A DNA stretch of 64,000 nucleotides from Rhinopithecus roxellana (lineage: Eukaryota > Chordata > Mammalia > Primates > Cercopithecidae). Shown piece by piece: positions 1 through 11,935 of the stretch. Below the pieces are notes generated by a model that searched no databases, was not told where the DNA came from, and saw only the letters and a list, made by a program, of their open reading frames with translations. Where the stretch lies: positions 83,953,295 through 84,017,294 of the forward strand of contig NC_044560.1 of assembly GCF_007565055.1 (NCBI RefSeq), in the 5' to 3' direction. How positions within the stretch are numbered: the first letter of the stretch is position 1; each line of letters starts with the position of its first letter. Position numbers and translations under genes: made by a program.

Positions 1-165
1 GGGCCCTGTGATTCTGCTTCTCAGCTGTGACCTTGGGCAAGTCACTTCACTTTCACCTCTCTGCATCTTGGTTTCTCCATCTGTCCAATGGGTATTTTCC
101 CCCGCCCCACTCTCAGAGTTGCTGAGGTGAAATGGGGTGATGAGCACTAAGGTGTTTTGAACAGG
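1..165 (+). mobile_element. MIR
   Basis: Contains the MIR core pattern (GCTGTGACCTTGGGCAAGTCACTT, then the TCTCCATCTGT-CAATGGG segment). It is cut by the window edge. Confidence 0.7.
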
Positions 166-765
166 AAAAGTGAAAAGAGTTTCTGCAGGGCAGCTCCTTT
201 GAAGCCCCAACCTCCTTGCCCTCACCTGTCCTCCCAAGAAGGTATAAAGCCTTTTGTGGAGTTCCACCTAAAACAGAGGCCACTGGTTAGCTCCTTCCTC
301 AAGCCCTGCTGGGTTATCTGACAGGCCCATAGCCTAACCTGGCTGGTGACTGGCTGCTTCTCTCTAGCTGGCACAACCCTGGAGTCCAGGCTAGGACAGA
401 AGAAGCCTGGGTCTCTGCCCAGTGGCTTCTGCGGCAAAGGGTTTTCTAGTCAGATAGAATGGGGTTTGAGCCCCAGCTATGCCACTTTTTAGCTGTAATG
501 GTTAGTTTTAGCCATTTCACAATTTGATGGTGTCAGTCCGGCTGCACCATGGGATACCCAGATAACTTTGGACTTGGACTGGAACTAAACCACTCTCCTG
601 GGTCTCCAGCTTGCAGACTCACTCTGCAGATCTTGGGACTTGCTAGCCTAGCGTGATACATATAGAGCCTATTGGTTCTGTTTCCCTGCCTAGTAGAGAG
701 GCCTTGGGCAATTTGCTGCTCCTTCTGAGTCTCTGTTTTGAAATCTGTAAAAAATGGAAATAGGA

Positions 766-1075
766 GGCCGGGCGCGGTGGCTCAAGCCTGTAATCCCAGC
801 ACTTTGGGAGGCCGAGACGGGCGGATCACGAGGTCAGGAGATTGAGACTATCCTGGCTAACACAGTGACACCCCGTCTCTACTAAAAAATACAAAAAACT
901 AGCTGGGCGAGGTGGCGGGCACCTGTAGTCCCAGCTACTCGGGAGGCTGAGATAGGAGAATGGCGTAAACCCGGGAGGCAGAGCTTGCAGTGAGCTGAGA
1001 TCTGGCCACTGCACTACAGCCTGGGCGACAGAGCGAGACTCTGTCTCAAAAAAAAAAAAAAAAAAAAAAAAAAAA
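766..1075 (+). mobile_element. AluY, Old World monkey type
   Basis: Full-length, with GGCTCAAGCC start, GAGACGGGCGG and GGCGTAAACCC. The A tail is about 30 bases. Confidence 0.9.
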
Positions 1076-1131
1076 GGAAGTAATAATTTCTAGCACAAGG
1101 ACCACTTCCCTGCTTCAGAATTCCCATTATT

Positions 1132-1395
1132 GGCCGGGTGCGGTGGCTCATGCCTATAATCTCAGCACTTTGGGAGGCTGAGGCGGGTGGATCACAAGGT
1201 CAGGAGTTCAAGACCAGCCTGACCAACATGGTGAAACCCCGTTTCTACTAAAAATACAAAAATTAGCTGGGCGTGGTAGCACCCGCATGTAATCCCAGCT
1301 ACTCAGGAGGCTGAGGCAGGAGAATCGCTTGAACCTGGGAGGCAGAGATTGCAGTGAGCCGACTGCACTCCAGCCTGGGCAACAGAGTGAGACTT
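1132..1395 (+). mobile_element. AluS, 3' end shortened
   Basis: Begins GGCCGGGTGCGG. The right arm ends GAGTGAGACTTC and runs into a T-rich run (1394-1418) instead of an A tail. Confidence 0.85.
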
Positions 1396-1489
1396 CTTTT
1401 TTCTTTTTTTTTTTTTTATAAGAATAATTACCATTATTTACCGAAAAGAACTCTAAATCTTCTTTGCAAGTATTTCAAGGCCATGCTCT

Positions 1490-1860
1490 GCTCCGCCCTG
1501 GCCCACCTTGCCAAAACTGATTTTGTCCATCACTGACTGGACACTCTCACTGGACACCATTCCCTTTCCAGCCTCCATGACTTTGTACAAGCTGTTCCCT
1601 CCCTTGAAATACACATATTCTCTTTCGTCTACCTGGTAAACTTTCACATGTCCTCAGGACCCATCTCCAACGTGTGCTCTTCTCAAGGCTTTCCCTGACT
1701 CCCCTAGGAGCTGTCTGTGCCCTCACAATGCCTTGCACATCCTTTGGCTATTGCATTATCCATGTCACATTAGGACTTGGGGTCTGTATGTCTGCCTCCC
1801 TCCAAACTGTGACCCCTTGGAAGGCCTGGCTCCAAATCACTCATCTCTATATAAAACAAT
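1490..1860 (+). mobile_element. L2 3' region
   Basis: Typical L2 phrases: CCTCAGGACCCATCTCCAACG, CAAGGCTTTCCCTGACTCCCC and GCCTTGCACATC. Confidence 0.6.
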
Positions 1861-2217
1861 AGAGTGGTAGTTTCCCCTTCCTCGTGTTCTTTCAACATTT
1901 TTCAGGTTCTGGAGCACTTTTAAGATCCTTGATCTCACTGAAACTCACTGCAACTCTGGGAAGGAGACAGAGCCAAGATTAAAGCCCCCAGGCCTTCCTG
2001 GCCAGGGCTTTTTCAGAAAGGAGATGTCCAGTGGGGAGTGGGCGTTAGTTCTTTGGTATCTAAGTTTTCCAGCTCAGCAGGAGGTTGGGACCTGCAGGTT
2101 GGCGGATGGTGCAATGGCAGATGGAGGCGACAGGAAAGGGTCAGGTCTAGGGTAAGCAGGAAAGGGCTGGATCTGATTTCAGATGTGTATCTCTCTGTGG
2201 GGCCTTAGGCACCACTC

Positions 2218-2314
2218 ATTTCTTCTTTTCCTTTTCTTCTCTCTTCCTCCTCTTTCTTCTTCTTCCCTTCCTTCCTTCTTCCTTCTACTCTTCATTTCTT
2301 CCTCCTTTTCCTTC
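2218..2314 (+). repeat. polypyrimidine (CT-rich) tract
   Basis: About 100 bases of nearly uninterrupted C/T built from TTCC and CTTCTT units, directly followed by the T run of a reverse Alu. Confidence 0.85.
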
Positions 2315-2608
2315 TTTTTTTTTTTTTGGAACAGGGTCTTGCTCTGTCACCCGGGCTGGAGAGCAGTGGCGCGATCTTGGCTCACTGCAACCTCTGTGTC
2401 CCAAGTTCAAGCGATTCTCCTGCCTCAGCCTCCCAAGTAGCTGGGATTACAGGCATGTACCCCCACACCTGGCTAATTTTTGTATTTTTAGTAGAGATGG
2501 CGTTTCACCATGTTGGCCAGGCTGGTCTCGAACTCCTGACCTCAAGTGATCCACCCACCTTGGCCCCCCAAAGTGCTGGGATTACAGGTGTGAACCACCG
2601 CAGACGGC
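2315..2608 (-). mobile_element. AluS/J reversed
   Basis: Starts with the poly-T complement of the tail and ends with CCACCGCAGACGGCC. Confidence 0.88.
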
Positions 2609-2617
2609 CTTCTTCTT

Positions 2618-2911
2618 TTTTATTTTTTTGAGACAGGGTCTTGCTCTGTCACCCAGGCTGGAGTGCAGTGGCACAATCTCGGCTCATTGCAACCTTGACT
2701 TTCAGGGCTCAAGCAATCCTCCCACCTCAGCCTCTCAAGTAGCTAGGACTACAGATATATGGCACCACACCTGGCTGATTTTTTACTTTTTTGTAGAGAT
2801 AAGGTCCCACTATGCTGCCCAGGCTGGTCTTGATCTCTTGGGCTCAAGCAATCCTCCCGCCCTGGCCTCTCAAAGTGCTGAGATTACAAGCGTGAGCCAC
2901 CATGCCCGTCC
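2618..2911 (-). mobile_element. AluJ reversed
   Basis: Old, diverged copy (TAGAGATAAGGTCCCACTATG, GGGCTCAAGCAATCC). Confidence 0.85.
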
Positions 2912-3700
2912 TGCAATTTTCATTTCTATCTTCCATCTCTTGAATTGTTTTTAGCTCCATAAAAGGCAGCTCTGAGGGTCAAAGTGGAATGTATAAGATA
3001 ATCAAAGTGTGGGTGCTCTGGGAGTGAAAGGGACTGAAGAAACTATAGACATGGCAAATATATGACCCTAAATATATTCAAACACTTCAACTGCTCCCAG
3101 CTTGCTGACAAGTGATCTGTTATTGTTAGAACCCCCTCCCAGGTCCTCTAAAAACTCGTCACCAGAACCCAAGTCTTTTCCCTAAGGGCCTAGAGGCCCT
3201 CCCAGTACCACAAAAGCTCTTGAATGGGATCAAGACCCTCTTAGGGCCCAAAGATACCCCCTCCCACTTCAGGGCTTCAGAATGCAGTGTTCAAGGGCTT
3301 GGAGCTTCCCATAGCTTACAGGTCTGTGATGGTGGCACCCACATCCCTTAGAGAGATTAGAGGGGCCTGCACTGCTTGCCTGGAATGGGGCTCATGCTCC
3401 ATTTCATCCAAAAGCAGTTCTGTTTGCAATCTCAAGTGCAGAAATACCATAATTTGCTCTGAATGTCTGCTGTGAGTTCTGGGGACCCTGGGCACCCTCG
3501 GGATCAGAACAGGGTTGCTCCCAAGTCGAACATATCTCTCAGGCCACTATGGTATTCCTCCAGGAAGTTTTTTTCCAGGAAAGTCCCTGGGAAATAACTG
3601 GGAACGTGTGTCTGTCATTCAGGGGTAGCCTGGCTCAGGGCAAAGCTGGGAAAGACAGCAACAATTTTCCTCCATGATCTCACCAGGTTATCCTAGAGCC
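2912..3700. other. no recognisable feature
   Basis: Unique-looking sequence without coding signs or repeats that I can name. Confidence 0.4.
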
Positions 3701-3719
3701 CAGAGATGTGTGTTCTCAT

Positions 3720-3990
3720 CCTAGTTCTGACCTTGTTGTGACCACGGATGAATCACTTAGACTTCCCAGGTCTGTATGCCTCTGACTAGGGAGAGTGGGC
3801 CCTATCTCACAGAGGATCCAGCAATATTAAAGATATGAAAATTCTTTGCTGTTGACATTTGAATAATAGGAGAAAAATACCAGTGGGAGGGAACTGCAAA
3901 TTAGTGGGCCTTGAGTCAGACAGATCAGAGTTTTGGCCCCAGACCTCCCTTACTGGCCAGATGACCTGAAACAAGTCATCTCATACTTGG
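3720..3990 (+). mobile_element. MIR fragments
   Basis: Two weak MIR-like cores, near 3720-3830 (GAATCACTTAGACTTCC) and 3890-3990 (GACCTGAAACAAGTCATCTC). Confidence 0.45.
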
Positions 3991-4235
3991 TAACACTCTT
4001 TCTGTGCTGCTTCAGGAAGCCGGTCCTCTAGAACCTCATGTTCAAACTGCAACTCAGGGATACCTTCCCTGTCTGTGCAGGGAGGTTAGCTTATTGGTGT
4101 GATCACATCTTTAGCATCTGTCTTCCCAGCTAGACTGAGGGCTCCCAGCGAGAATTTTGTCTGGCCTGTGCTCCAGAGGCCAACATGGGGCCTGGCCCAT
4201 AGGTGCTCCCTGTTTCTGTATCACCTATAAGTTCT
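3990..4235 (+). mobile_element. L2 fragment
   Basis: L2-like CTTCAGGAAGCCGGTCCTC and the downstream GACTGAGGGCTCCCAGCGAG segment. Confidence 0.5.
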
Positions 4236-4559
4236 TTCAGTCTCGACTGCCTCGCTAGGCTGCTGGAGAAACCCAGAAGGTAGACGATGAGACCCACAAG
4301 TATGAGGCATTTGGAATGCATGGGCTACCCTGTGAAGAACTTTAGCTGAGGTTGGAAGGGGGCAGAGGGCCCTGAACAGGAAGGCACAGGGTGGCCTTTG
4401 GCCTCCAGGAAAGGGAGGAAGTATGAGACACGGGGAAATGCAAGCAGCAGGAGGAACAGTGTTACCAAGCTGGGACTCCAGAGGCTCAAGGCCCTCCCCC
4501 GTGCCTGTGAAGCCTGTGTGTGGGCTCTGCTCCTTGTAGCCTTGGAGCCTTGAGCTGTG

Positions 4560-4960
4560 GCTCAGGAACTTGGTACTCAATCCAGACCCTGCTGCCTCCC
4601 AAATGCCCTGTAGCCCCATCTCCTTGCACTCACACACTCTCCCCACCATCTGCAACGTGGAGCTCACCCTTTCCTCAATGCACCTGGTCTTTTCTGTCTC
4701 CAGACCATTGTGCAGGTTGTTCCCTCAATAGGAATGTATATCCCCTTCTCTACCTGGAAGATGCAGTAGCTCCATGTCCTTCCTATAGGGAAGCCATCCA
4801 GGACAGTACAGGCAGGCAGTTGCTCTCTCCATGGAACCCTGCAGCTCCTTGGGCATCCTTCTGGCTACGCAGTGCAGTACTTCCTTCTCTGTATGCAATG
4901 CAGCATTTCCTTCTCTCTATGCAGTGCAGTACTTATCACACTGGGTTGATGGCTGGTTTT
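4560..4960 (+). mobile_element. L2 fragment with 26-bp tandem repeat
   Basis: L2 phrases such as CACCTGGTCTTTTCTGTCTCC and CTTCTCTACCTGGAAGATGC. It encloses the tandem repeat at 4866-4937. Confidence 0.55.
4866..4937 (+). repeat. 26-bp tandem repeat, about 2.8 copies
   Basis: Units at 4866-4891, 4892-4917 and 4918-4937 share TA(C/T)GCA(G/A)TGCAG(T/C)A(C/T)TTCC. Confidence 0.8.
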
Positions 4961-5770
4961 CCTGTCTGTCTCGCTCCACCCGCCCCCTATCATCCCCTGA
5001 CAACCAGCTGGGAGCTACTTCAAGGCAGGGATCAGCTCAGCTCCTCTCTGTGGCCCCAGTGCCCAGCAGGGCTTGGTACCAAGGAGAGATCCTAAATAAC
5101 CTGGGGCCTGGATTCTATGCAGGAGGGACTACTTTGTGGTATCCCAAATGTCCAGCCTGTCATAGATGATATGAGGGAGGAAGGTCACGGACAGGAGCAA
5201 TTTTATTCAACTGCCTTCCAGGAAACTGAGGCCAATGAAGGGGTAGGGATTTGCCCAAGGTCCCGCAGCACATCAGCCATGAAGTTGGGCCTGGAACTCA
5301 CGGGTCCTGGTGCTTGGTCCCCAGCTCTGGCTGCAGCAGCCTTGAACAGTGTCCAGGCATTGAGCCAGGGTGTCTGGAGGCCCCAGGGGCCCACCCATGC
5401 AGCTGCTTACTCCACTCTGGCTCAGCCCCTCTGGCTCGGCTCTCAGCCAAAGGCAGCACGAGGCTCTGGCTGCCCCTGCCAAAGGTCATGACATCAGCAA
5501 TTTGGGGAGGTAGCCAGGCCACTTCCCTACGGGCAGTTCAGACACAGCAAGACCTGGAGTAGCGTCTCTATTGGACTGTGGGCTCTGAGGCTGGTCTCCC
5601 AGGTGGACAGTGTCCTTGCCAACCTGATTAGAACCTGGTTAAACCCAAGGTAACAATCTGCAGCCCACAGAGCAAAACATGGTATGGAATATGAGTTCGA
5701 CAAATGTTCATTAGCATATCATTATTACTGTGACAACGATGAGATCCTACCCAGCACAGTAACTAAAAGC
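4960..5770 (+). other. intergenic; one MIR/L2-like patch
   Basis: Around 5195-5340 the pattern GGAAACTGAGGCCAATGAAG then TTGCCCAAGGTC resembles MIR/L2. Nothing else is recognised. Long open frames here have no family features. Confidence 0.45.
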
Positions 5771-5930
5771 ACAGGCCCTGAAGTGCGCCAGTCAGAGTAC
5801 AGTCAGGCCCGCCATTTACCAAGTTATGCAAGTTATTTAATTTTTTTATGCCTCAGTTTTTGAACCTTAAAGTGAGAATAATAGTATCTGTCTCTTAGGG
5901 CCCTGGGAGAATGAAATCATTTAAAATGCA
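5770..5930 (+). mobile_element. MIR
   Basis: CACAGGCCCTGAAGT... through AGTTATTTAATTTTTTTATG and the GAGAATAATAGTATCTG segment are MIR-like in order. Confidence 0.7.
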
Positions 5931-5936
5931 TAAGGT

Positions 5937-6260
5937 GGCTGGGCACGGTGGCTCATGCCTGTAATCCCAGCACTTTGGGAGGCCAAGGTGGGTGGACTGC
6001 TTGAGGCCAGGAGTTTGAGACCAGCCTGGCCAACATGGCGAAACCCCATCTTTACTAAAAATATAAAAATCAGCTGGGCATGGTGGTGTGCACCTACAGT
6101 CTCAGTTACTTGGGAGGCTGAGGCATGAGAATCGCTTGAACCCAGGAGGTGCAGGTTGCAGTGAGTGGAGATCATGCCACTGCACTCCAGCCTGGGCAAC
6201 ACAGTAAGGCTCTATCTCAAAAAAAAAAATAAATAAATAAAATAAAATAAAATAAAATAA
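5937..6260 (+). mobile_element. AluS
   Basis: Full-length with a tail of AAATAA/AAAATAA units. Flanked by AAATGCATA(A/G)GGT target duplications. Confidence 0.9.
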
Positions 6261-6359
6261 ATGCATAGGGTAATTAGAATGGGGCCTGCAGAGAGTAATC
6301 AGAGTTAAATGTTAACTGTTGTTAATACTATTAAGTGGCCAAAATCCTTGGGCTAACAG

Positions 6360-6870
6360 AACACCCCTGGCCTCTCTCTCCTACTCCACATTAAAACACA
6401 AACTGACTACATCATCCCTTCCCTGCTTGAAAAGCTTTAATAACGGGCTCTAAAATGTGTCCAAACCCTTCGAATGACAGTAAGGTCTGCTCTTCCTTGT
6501 TCTCTGCCTGCTTCCCTAGCTGCTTCTCCCACGCACTTCCATTCTTCCCAAGTTCCTTCAGCCATACGCATACTGACCCTGGAACCTGCTGTGCTTTTTC
6601 ATGCTTCCATGCCTTGTACAAGCTCTAGTGTCTTTCTTTCACCACCTAGCAGATTCCTGCTCAATTTCCCGTGTGCTCAAAGTAGTTGATCTCTCCTGTG
6701 TCCCCTTCATGTTCCAGATATCCTTTCATCCCAGCACACATCACCCAGTATTACAATGGACTGTTAACATGTGAGTTTCTCTCTGGACTGTGAGTGCTTC
6801 CAGGGTTGGATTGTACCCTTTGCTTCCTGAATTCTTTTTGCCTGACTCGATGCCAGCAGGCCTGTGGCAG
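6360..6870 (+). mobile_element. L2
   Basis: Long L2 3' piece: CTACATCATCCCTTCCCTGC, CCTTCAGCCATACGCATACTG, CATGCCTTGTACAAGC and GGACTGTGAGTGCTTCCAGG. Confidence 0.65.
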
Positions 6871-6879
6871 AAGCTCAAT

Positions 6880-7430
6880 GTTTGTGGAAGAAGTGAGACT
6901 CCTAACTACCCATCCCTGCATCAGAGATGCAGCTCTGATCAGTCGGTGCTAGGCATGGCAGGGTAGAGATTGAGACCTACTCTTTGTCTTTGAAGGAGCC
7001 CCAGTCCCCTGGAGAAGATGAGTCCATGTATTTACAAATAAAAGGGTGCAGAGGCTGCGTGAGTGGAGTGTGGGCCAATCACATTTCCAGGAGACAAATT
7101 AGAGGTTGCCAGGTGGGTGTGGAGAGGAAGGAGACATAGGAGGAGAAACAGGGAGGTACTGATTTCATGGAACTCTAGGTGGTTGTTTTGCGTGAACGTA
7201 AAATTAAGAGAAACATGAAGCCAGACAGGCCTTGTGTGGCAAGATGATGAGCCTAGACTTTAGCATGCAGGTAAAACTCTTCCCCGGTCCCTAATTCTAG
7301 GAACTCTTGGCCCAGGGAGGGGTTTCTAGGGCATTTCTTTGTTTCCTACAGCAGCAATGCAAGCTGAGGTATGAACCTAGAAGGGAAAGGCAGCCCAATT
7401 TATAAAACACATTTAATTTGACACAGCTTA
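6880..7430. other. no recognisable feature
   Basis: Unique-looking sequence. A GGAGAC/AGGAGAAA purine-rich patch occurs near 7120-7160. Confidence 0.4.
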
Positions 7431-7439
7431 TCTGCTTCT

Positions 7440-7735
7440 CACAAAACTCTGCCCTCAGTGGCTGCCTGGCAAACTCCTACTAACCCTTCAAGGTGTGGCT
7501 CAGATGTCCCCTACTTTGAGGCCTTCCCAGATCCACTTAAGCTAAGTTGATCGCTTCCTGATCTGTTTTCCACTGCTCTCCACAAGTCTCTCCAATTTTA
7601 TACCCATCTCCTCTGCTAGACTGCGAGGTCCTTGGGGGCAGGCAATGTCTCATTCATCTTTGTTTCTTGGTCTCCTAGGCCCAGCAAAGATAAGGCAAGA
7701 GTAAATCTGTTGAATCAACAAATGTGGTATTACTG
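7440..7735 (+). mobile_element. L2 3' end
   Basis: CAAGGTGTGGCTCAGATGTC, GAGGCCTTCCCAGATCC, GACTGCGAGGTCCTTGGGGG and a terminal GTTGAATCAAC: the canonical order of the L2 3' end. Confidence 0.8.
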
Positions 7736-7860
7736 TGTCTATTTTGCAAATGGAGAAACTGAGGCTCAAAAGTGTGAGTGATACATTCAAGGCCACCTAA
7801 GTGAGGAGCAGAACCAGGACCTAGACCTGGTCTGAAGAATCCATCTGGTGAGGAGGGAAG
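7735..7860 (+). mobile_element. MIR/L2-like fragment
   Basis: ATTTTGCAAATGGAGAAACTGAGGC followed by AAGGCCACCTAAGTGAGGAGC. Confidence 0.5.
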
Positions 7861-8084
7861 GCACAAGGTTTCACATAGTTAAGGTCAGAGTTTGGCAAAC
7901 TTTCAAAGGAACTGTGCTTTGGTTCTGATCCCTGCTGCCCTGAAAACAGCACAGCTGAGGGAAGAACTTCACATTCTGTACTACCTCTGTGATGACCCGA
8001 GGTCAGGCCCCTTCCTTAACTAATACAAACTTCCCAGTCAATGGTCACCATTGTCTACTTTACTCACCAGCTTCATAGCTCTCG

Positions 8085-8243
8085 GCACAAGCTTCTCAGC
8101 CAGACAAGCTGGGTCCCAGTCTCAACCTCAACACTTACTATGTGACCCCTGGGTTTCAGTTTCTCATCTGTAAAATGGGGATAATGATGATACCAAACTT
8201 GCAGGTCACTGTAAGGGTTAATTGAGATAATGCATACAGAGAA
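8085..8243 (+). mobile_element. MIR
   Basis: Clear MIR 3' half: TTTCTCATCTGTAAAATGGGGATAATG and GTAAGGGTTAATTGAGATAATGC. Confidence 0.8.
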
Positions 8244-8490
8244 TTTTTTTTTTTTTAAGATGGAGTTTTGCTTTATCGCCCAGGCTGGAGTGCAGTGACA
8301 CAATCTTGGCTCACTGCAATCTCTGCCTCCCGGGTTCAGGCAATTCCCCCACCTCAGTCTCCTGAGTAGCTGGGACTAAAGGAGTGCACCACCATGCCTG
8401 GCTAATTTTTGTATTTTTGTAGAGACGGGGTTTTGCCATGTTGGCCAATCTTGTCTCGAACTCCTGACCTCAGGTGATCCACCATGCCTG
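8244..8490 (-). mobile_element. Alu reversed with internal deletion
   Basis: Missing about 30 bases of the usual CCTCCCAAAGTGCTGGGATTACAGGC stretch near its 5' end. Flanked by GCATACAGAG on both sides. Confidence 0.85.
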
Positions 8491-8499
8491 GCATACAGA

Positions 8500-8770
8500 G
8501 GGTTCAGTATGATGTCTGGCACATGGGAAATGCTCCTTCCTTTCCACCTCCCTACCCCACTGCCCAAATCTTTTATCTCTTCAGGGTTTGGCTGCAGTCT
8601 CTCATCCTCCTCCATGAAGCCTCCCTGCTCTGACTGCTGCAACCTTCACTCATTGCCCTCTAACTCCTGCAGCCCTTATTTATGCCACACAATTCAGGGT
8701 ATTCAATCGAGCTGGATTCCTGTTGGTTACATCCTCAGGATCTGGACTGCTTTCCCCTTCCCCGAAGTCT
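8500..8770 (+). mobile_element. possible L2 fragment
   Basis: TCATCCTCCTCCATGAAGCC and TGCCACACAATTCAGGG are L2-like; weak. Confidence 0.35.
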
Positions 8771-8829
8771 CAGTTCCCATCAGGAATCCATGTAGTTTCA
8801 GGGAAGGTGATTCTACTTTCTCCCTCCCC

Positions 8830-9235
8830 TATCCCCCCAATTATAAGGGCAAGGCACATGATCTAGGCTAAGCCAGTAAACAACCCTTGCCACTAATTGC
8901 TGATTCAGAGGTGGGCATGTAATCTTATTCAGTTCACAGTGACTCTCAGGACTTTTGCTGGGAATTCTGTGATACAGGGTCTCTGTATATTCTCTCTTGT
9001 TCTGGATGTTGTAGAGTACAGATGTGACGTCTGGAACTGCTGCAGTCATTTTGCTACCATGAGAGACAAGCCTGATGATACCAAGGGGGCAGTCATGAGA
9101 CTGGCACATAAGTGAAGTCCTGACCACACCATCCTGACTGCTGGGCTCCACTAGACTTTCAGTTGCATGAGTCAACAAATGTCCTTTATTAAGCCAGTTT
9201 TCTGTTATTTACAACTCAAAGCATTCTGATTTAAA
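8830..9235 (+). mobile_element. old interspersed repeat, class uncertain
   Basis: GGGCATGTAATCTTATTCAG, GACTCTCAGGACTTTTGCTG and a final AGCCAGTTTTCTGTTATTTAC look like a fossil LTR or L1 3' end. I cannot name it safely. Confidence 0.4.
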
Positions 9236-9991
9236 CATCTAGTTAAATGATTTTGTTTAGGTCACCAAGAGATGTATTTATTCACTTATATGTTGACTAG
9301 GTCCTTGCTATATACAAGTACTGTGCTGGATGCTAGGATTTAACAATGAATAGCATTAATGTGGTACTATTCTCATCAGGGAGCCCAAGCATGATGTATA
9401 GTATGGCAAAAAGAATTGGAGATTAAAATGCCTGTGTTTAGGGGATGGCTCTGATGTTGTATTTAACTTCCTCAGTATCCATCTTACCTCCTTTGGATAG
9501 CAGAACCCTGACTTTTCTTTGGGAAGCCATCTAAAGGCCTGGTCAGTGGACCCAAGACTGGCCAAGAGGCATATTCCATGCTCCTGGCCACAGCAACTAA
9601 TTCAGCGATGGGCATAAAAGTCAGCCCTGAGACTGCAAACTTTAAAAACAGGTCCTGTCCTGCTGGGGTCACTAAACTGGGGAAACATAAACCTGGGTTT
9701 CCTCAAGCTACAAAAGAGTGCTAAGACTAGTTAATCTCTGAGAGTTGGTAGCAATAAACTTCTCTGACTTCACCTATTATTCAACTAGATATTATCAGTG
9801 GCTCCTCCCATGCCTGGCCCTGGGCTGCATGATAGGGAAAGAGGGATGAGGCAGACTTATTCATTTGCCCTCTTTAGCTGAGTCTTGAAAGGACTCAGCT
9901 AAACATAGACATTATAGCCATACAAGGGGTAATCAGAGGGCACCAACTCAGCCTGAGTTGTTAGTTTTGTATTTTAAAAGTATGTGACAAA

Positions 9992-10272
9992 GGCCGGGCG
10001 CGGTGGCTCAAGCCTTTAATCCCAGCACTTTGGGAGGCCGAGACGGGCGGATCACGAGGTCAGGAGATCCAGACCATCCTGGCTAACACGGTGAAACCCC
10101 ACCTCTACTAAAAAATACAAAAAACTAGCCGGGCGAGGTGGCGGGCGCCTGTAGTCCCAGCTACTCGGGAGGCTGAGGCAGGAGAATGGCGTAAACCCAG
10201 GAGGCAGAGCTTGCAGTGAGCTGAGATCCGGCCACTGCACTCCAGCCTGGGCGACAGAGTGAGACTCCATCT

Positions 10273-10301
<29 letters not shown>
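9992..10301 (+). mobile_element. AluY, Old World monkey type
   Basis: Full-length. Target duplications AAAAGTATGTGACA at 9977-9990 and 10302-10315 are perfect, indicating recent insertion. Confidence 0.93.
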
Positions 10302-10308
<7 letters not shown>

Positions 10309-10384
10309 TGTGACATGTTAAACACAGAAAAATTAGAAGACATACTAAAAATTTTAAAACAAAAATCTCCCTTAGTTCAACCAC

Positions 10385-10725
10385 TCAGTTATGATCATTG
10401 TTAATATTTTCACCTATATGCACCCGGATGCTTTTCTATGTACATAAACTTTTAAATTAAAAAAAAAAAAAAAAAAAAAACCAAATGCAATGGAGCCTGG
10501 ATAGAAAAGACATTAGAGGAAAAGCTAGTGAAAACCAAATACTGTCAGTCTAGTAATGTACCAATGTTAATCTCTTAGTTTTGACAAATGTACCATACTC
10601 AAGTAAAATGTTAACAGTAGGGGAAACTAGGTGAAGTATATACAGAAACTCTCTATACTATTTTTAGAACCTTTCTATAAACTTAAAATTACTCCAAAAT
10701 ACAACGTTTTCTTTTAAAAATAGAT
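10385..10725 (+). mobile_element. L1M 3' end
   Basis: TAATGTACCAATGTTAATCTC, TTTTGACAAATGTACCATAC and ACTTAAAATTACTCCAAAAT are the conserved order of an old L1 3' end. A run of about 22 A occurs at 10459-10480. Confidence 0.7.
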
Positions 10726-10734
10726 CCATTCTTT

Positions 10735-10812
10735 ACCCAGACATGGTGGTACACAAGACCAGCCTGGACAACATATGGAGATCCTGTCTCCAGGAGAAAA
10801 AAAAAAAAAAAT
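10735..10812 (+). mobile_element. severely deleted Alu
   Basis: CCAGACATGGTGGTACAC jumps directly to AAGACCAGCCTGGACAACAT and then CCTGTCTCCAGGAG plus an A tail. Most of the element is absent. Confidence 0.7.
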
Positions 10813-10859
10813 TCCATTCTGTATTGTTTTAAAACCTTTGTTTATTCACTTAATAAATT

Positions 10860-11050
10860 CATCATAAAATCTTTCTGTCTTAAAATGACTTATTTCGTGA
10901 TCACATACGATTCCATCCCATGAATGAATCAGCCAATCTCCCCTTTTGTTGGAAATTTAGGTTGTTTCCAATTCTAACCCTGTTATAAAGAATGCTTTCT
11001 GCACATACTTAGTCATTTCCTTGGGGTACATGTACAAACTGGAATTGCTG
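10860..11050 (-). mobile_element. L1M fragment
   Basis: TTGGAAATTTAGGTTGTTTCC and ACTGGAATTGCTGAGCCAG are the complement of a known L1 3' segment. Confidence 0.6.
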
Positions 11051-11734
11051 AGCCAGAGCTGCTAGCTAGGAAACACTTACTAAGCACTATGGGCATCACT
11101 GTTCTAAAACACCTGATAGACATGAACTCATCCTGTCAACAGCACGAAGAGAGAGGTGCTGTTTTCATTCCCTTACCACAGGACAATTTTCAAAAATTTC
11201 CAAAACATGAGCCAACATATTCTCACTAAAGACTCTCTCGGCCCACTCCAGCACCTCACTGGTGTTGAACATGTACCCCATCATGATCTTTTGTGCTCCC
11301 TCCTATTTTGGCCTCAAGATAGGAGCAGGTACAGCCAGGCCAAGGTATGGTTTCAGCAGTTGAAGATGCGCCCCTCATCTTCAACTACAGAATGTCCTAC
11401 TCTCAGTAAGCTTTGGGGGTGACAAGACCGTCGCTATGTGGTTGGCTGCCGTGTCAGGACCACAATGTCTCCTGCCAGCCTGGAGTAGAATCAGCATCCC
11501 TGGGGAAGATAACACTGATTCCCATCTCCACTCAGGGGCACATTTGGCAGCTCAGGAAACACCCCAGTGAAAAGCAACCTGTTTGGATTTGGTACAGAAT
11601 TCCAGGGGGATGAGGTGTCACTAAGGAATAGGAATGGGTAAAGATACCTATTCTGAAATAGCTGGTAGCCATGGTAAGGTCCTTTTTTCCTCAGCAAATG
11701 GTCTTGGGAAAGGACATAGAAAGGATCATTTATT

Positions 11735-11935
11735 GGGCAGCTGCTATTTCTCAATTCATATGAACTTCACCACTCTTCTAGATGAGTGCTATGACCCTCA
11801 TTTTACAGATGAGTTCATTGAGGCTTACAGGTTAAGTGTCTCCCTCAAGGCACACAGTAAGCTACTGTCAGGGCCAAGATCTAACCACAGACCATCTTTG
11901 TCATCCCCAGAACTCATGCCCACACCACTAGACAC
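11735..11935 (+). mobile_element. MIR/L2-type fragment
   Basis: CTCATTTTACAGATGAGTTC, GAGGCTTACAGGTTAAGTG and CACACAGTAAGC. Confidence 0.65.

Noticed and set aside
4520..5095. 191-codon open frame on the plus strand
   Set aside because: It lies over an L2 remnant and a tandem repeat, with low-complexity Ser/Pro/Cys composition, no domain and no splice context. Chance frame.
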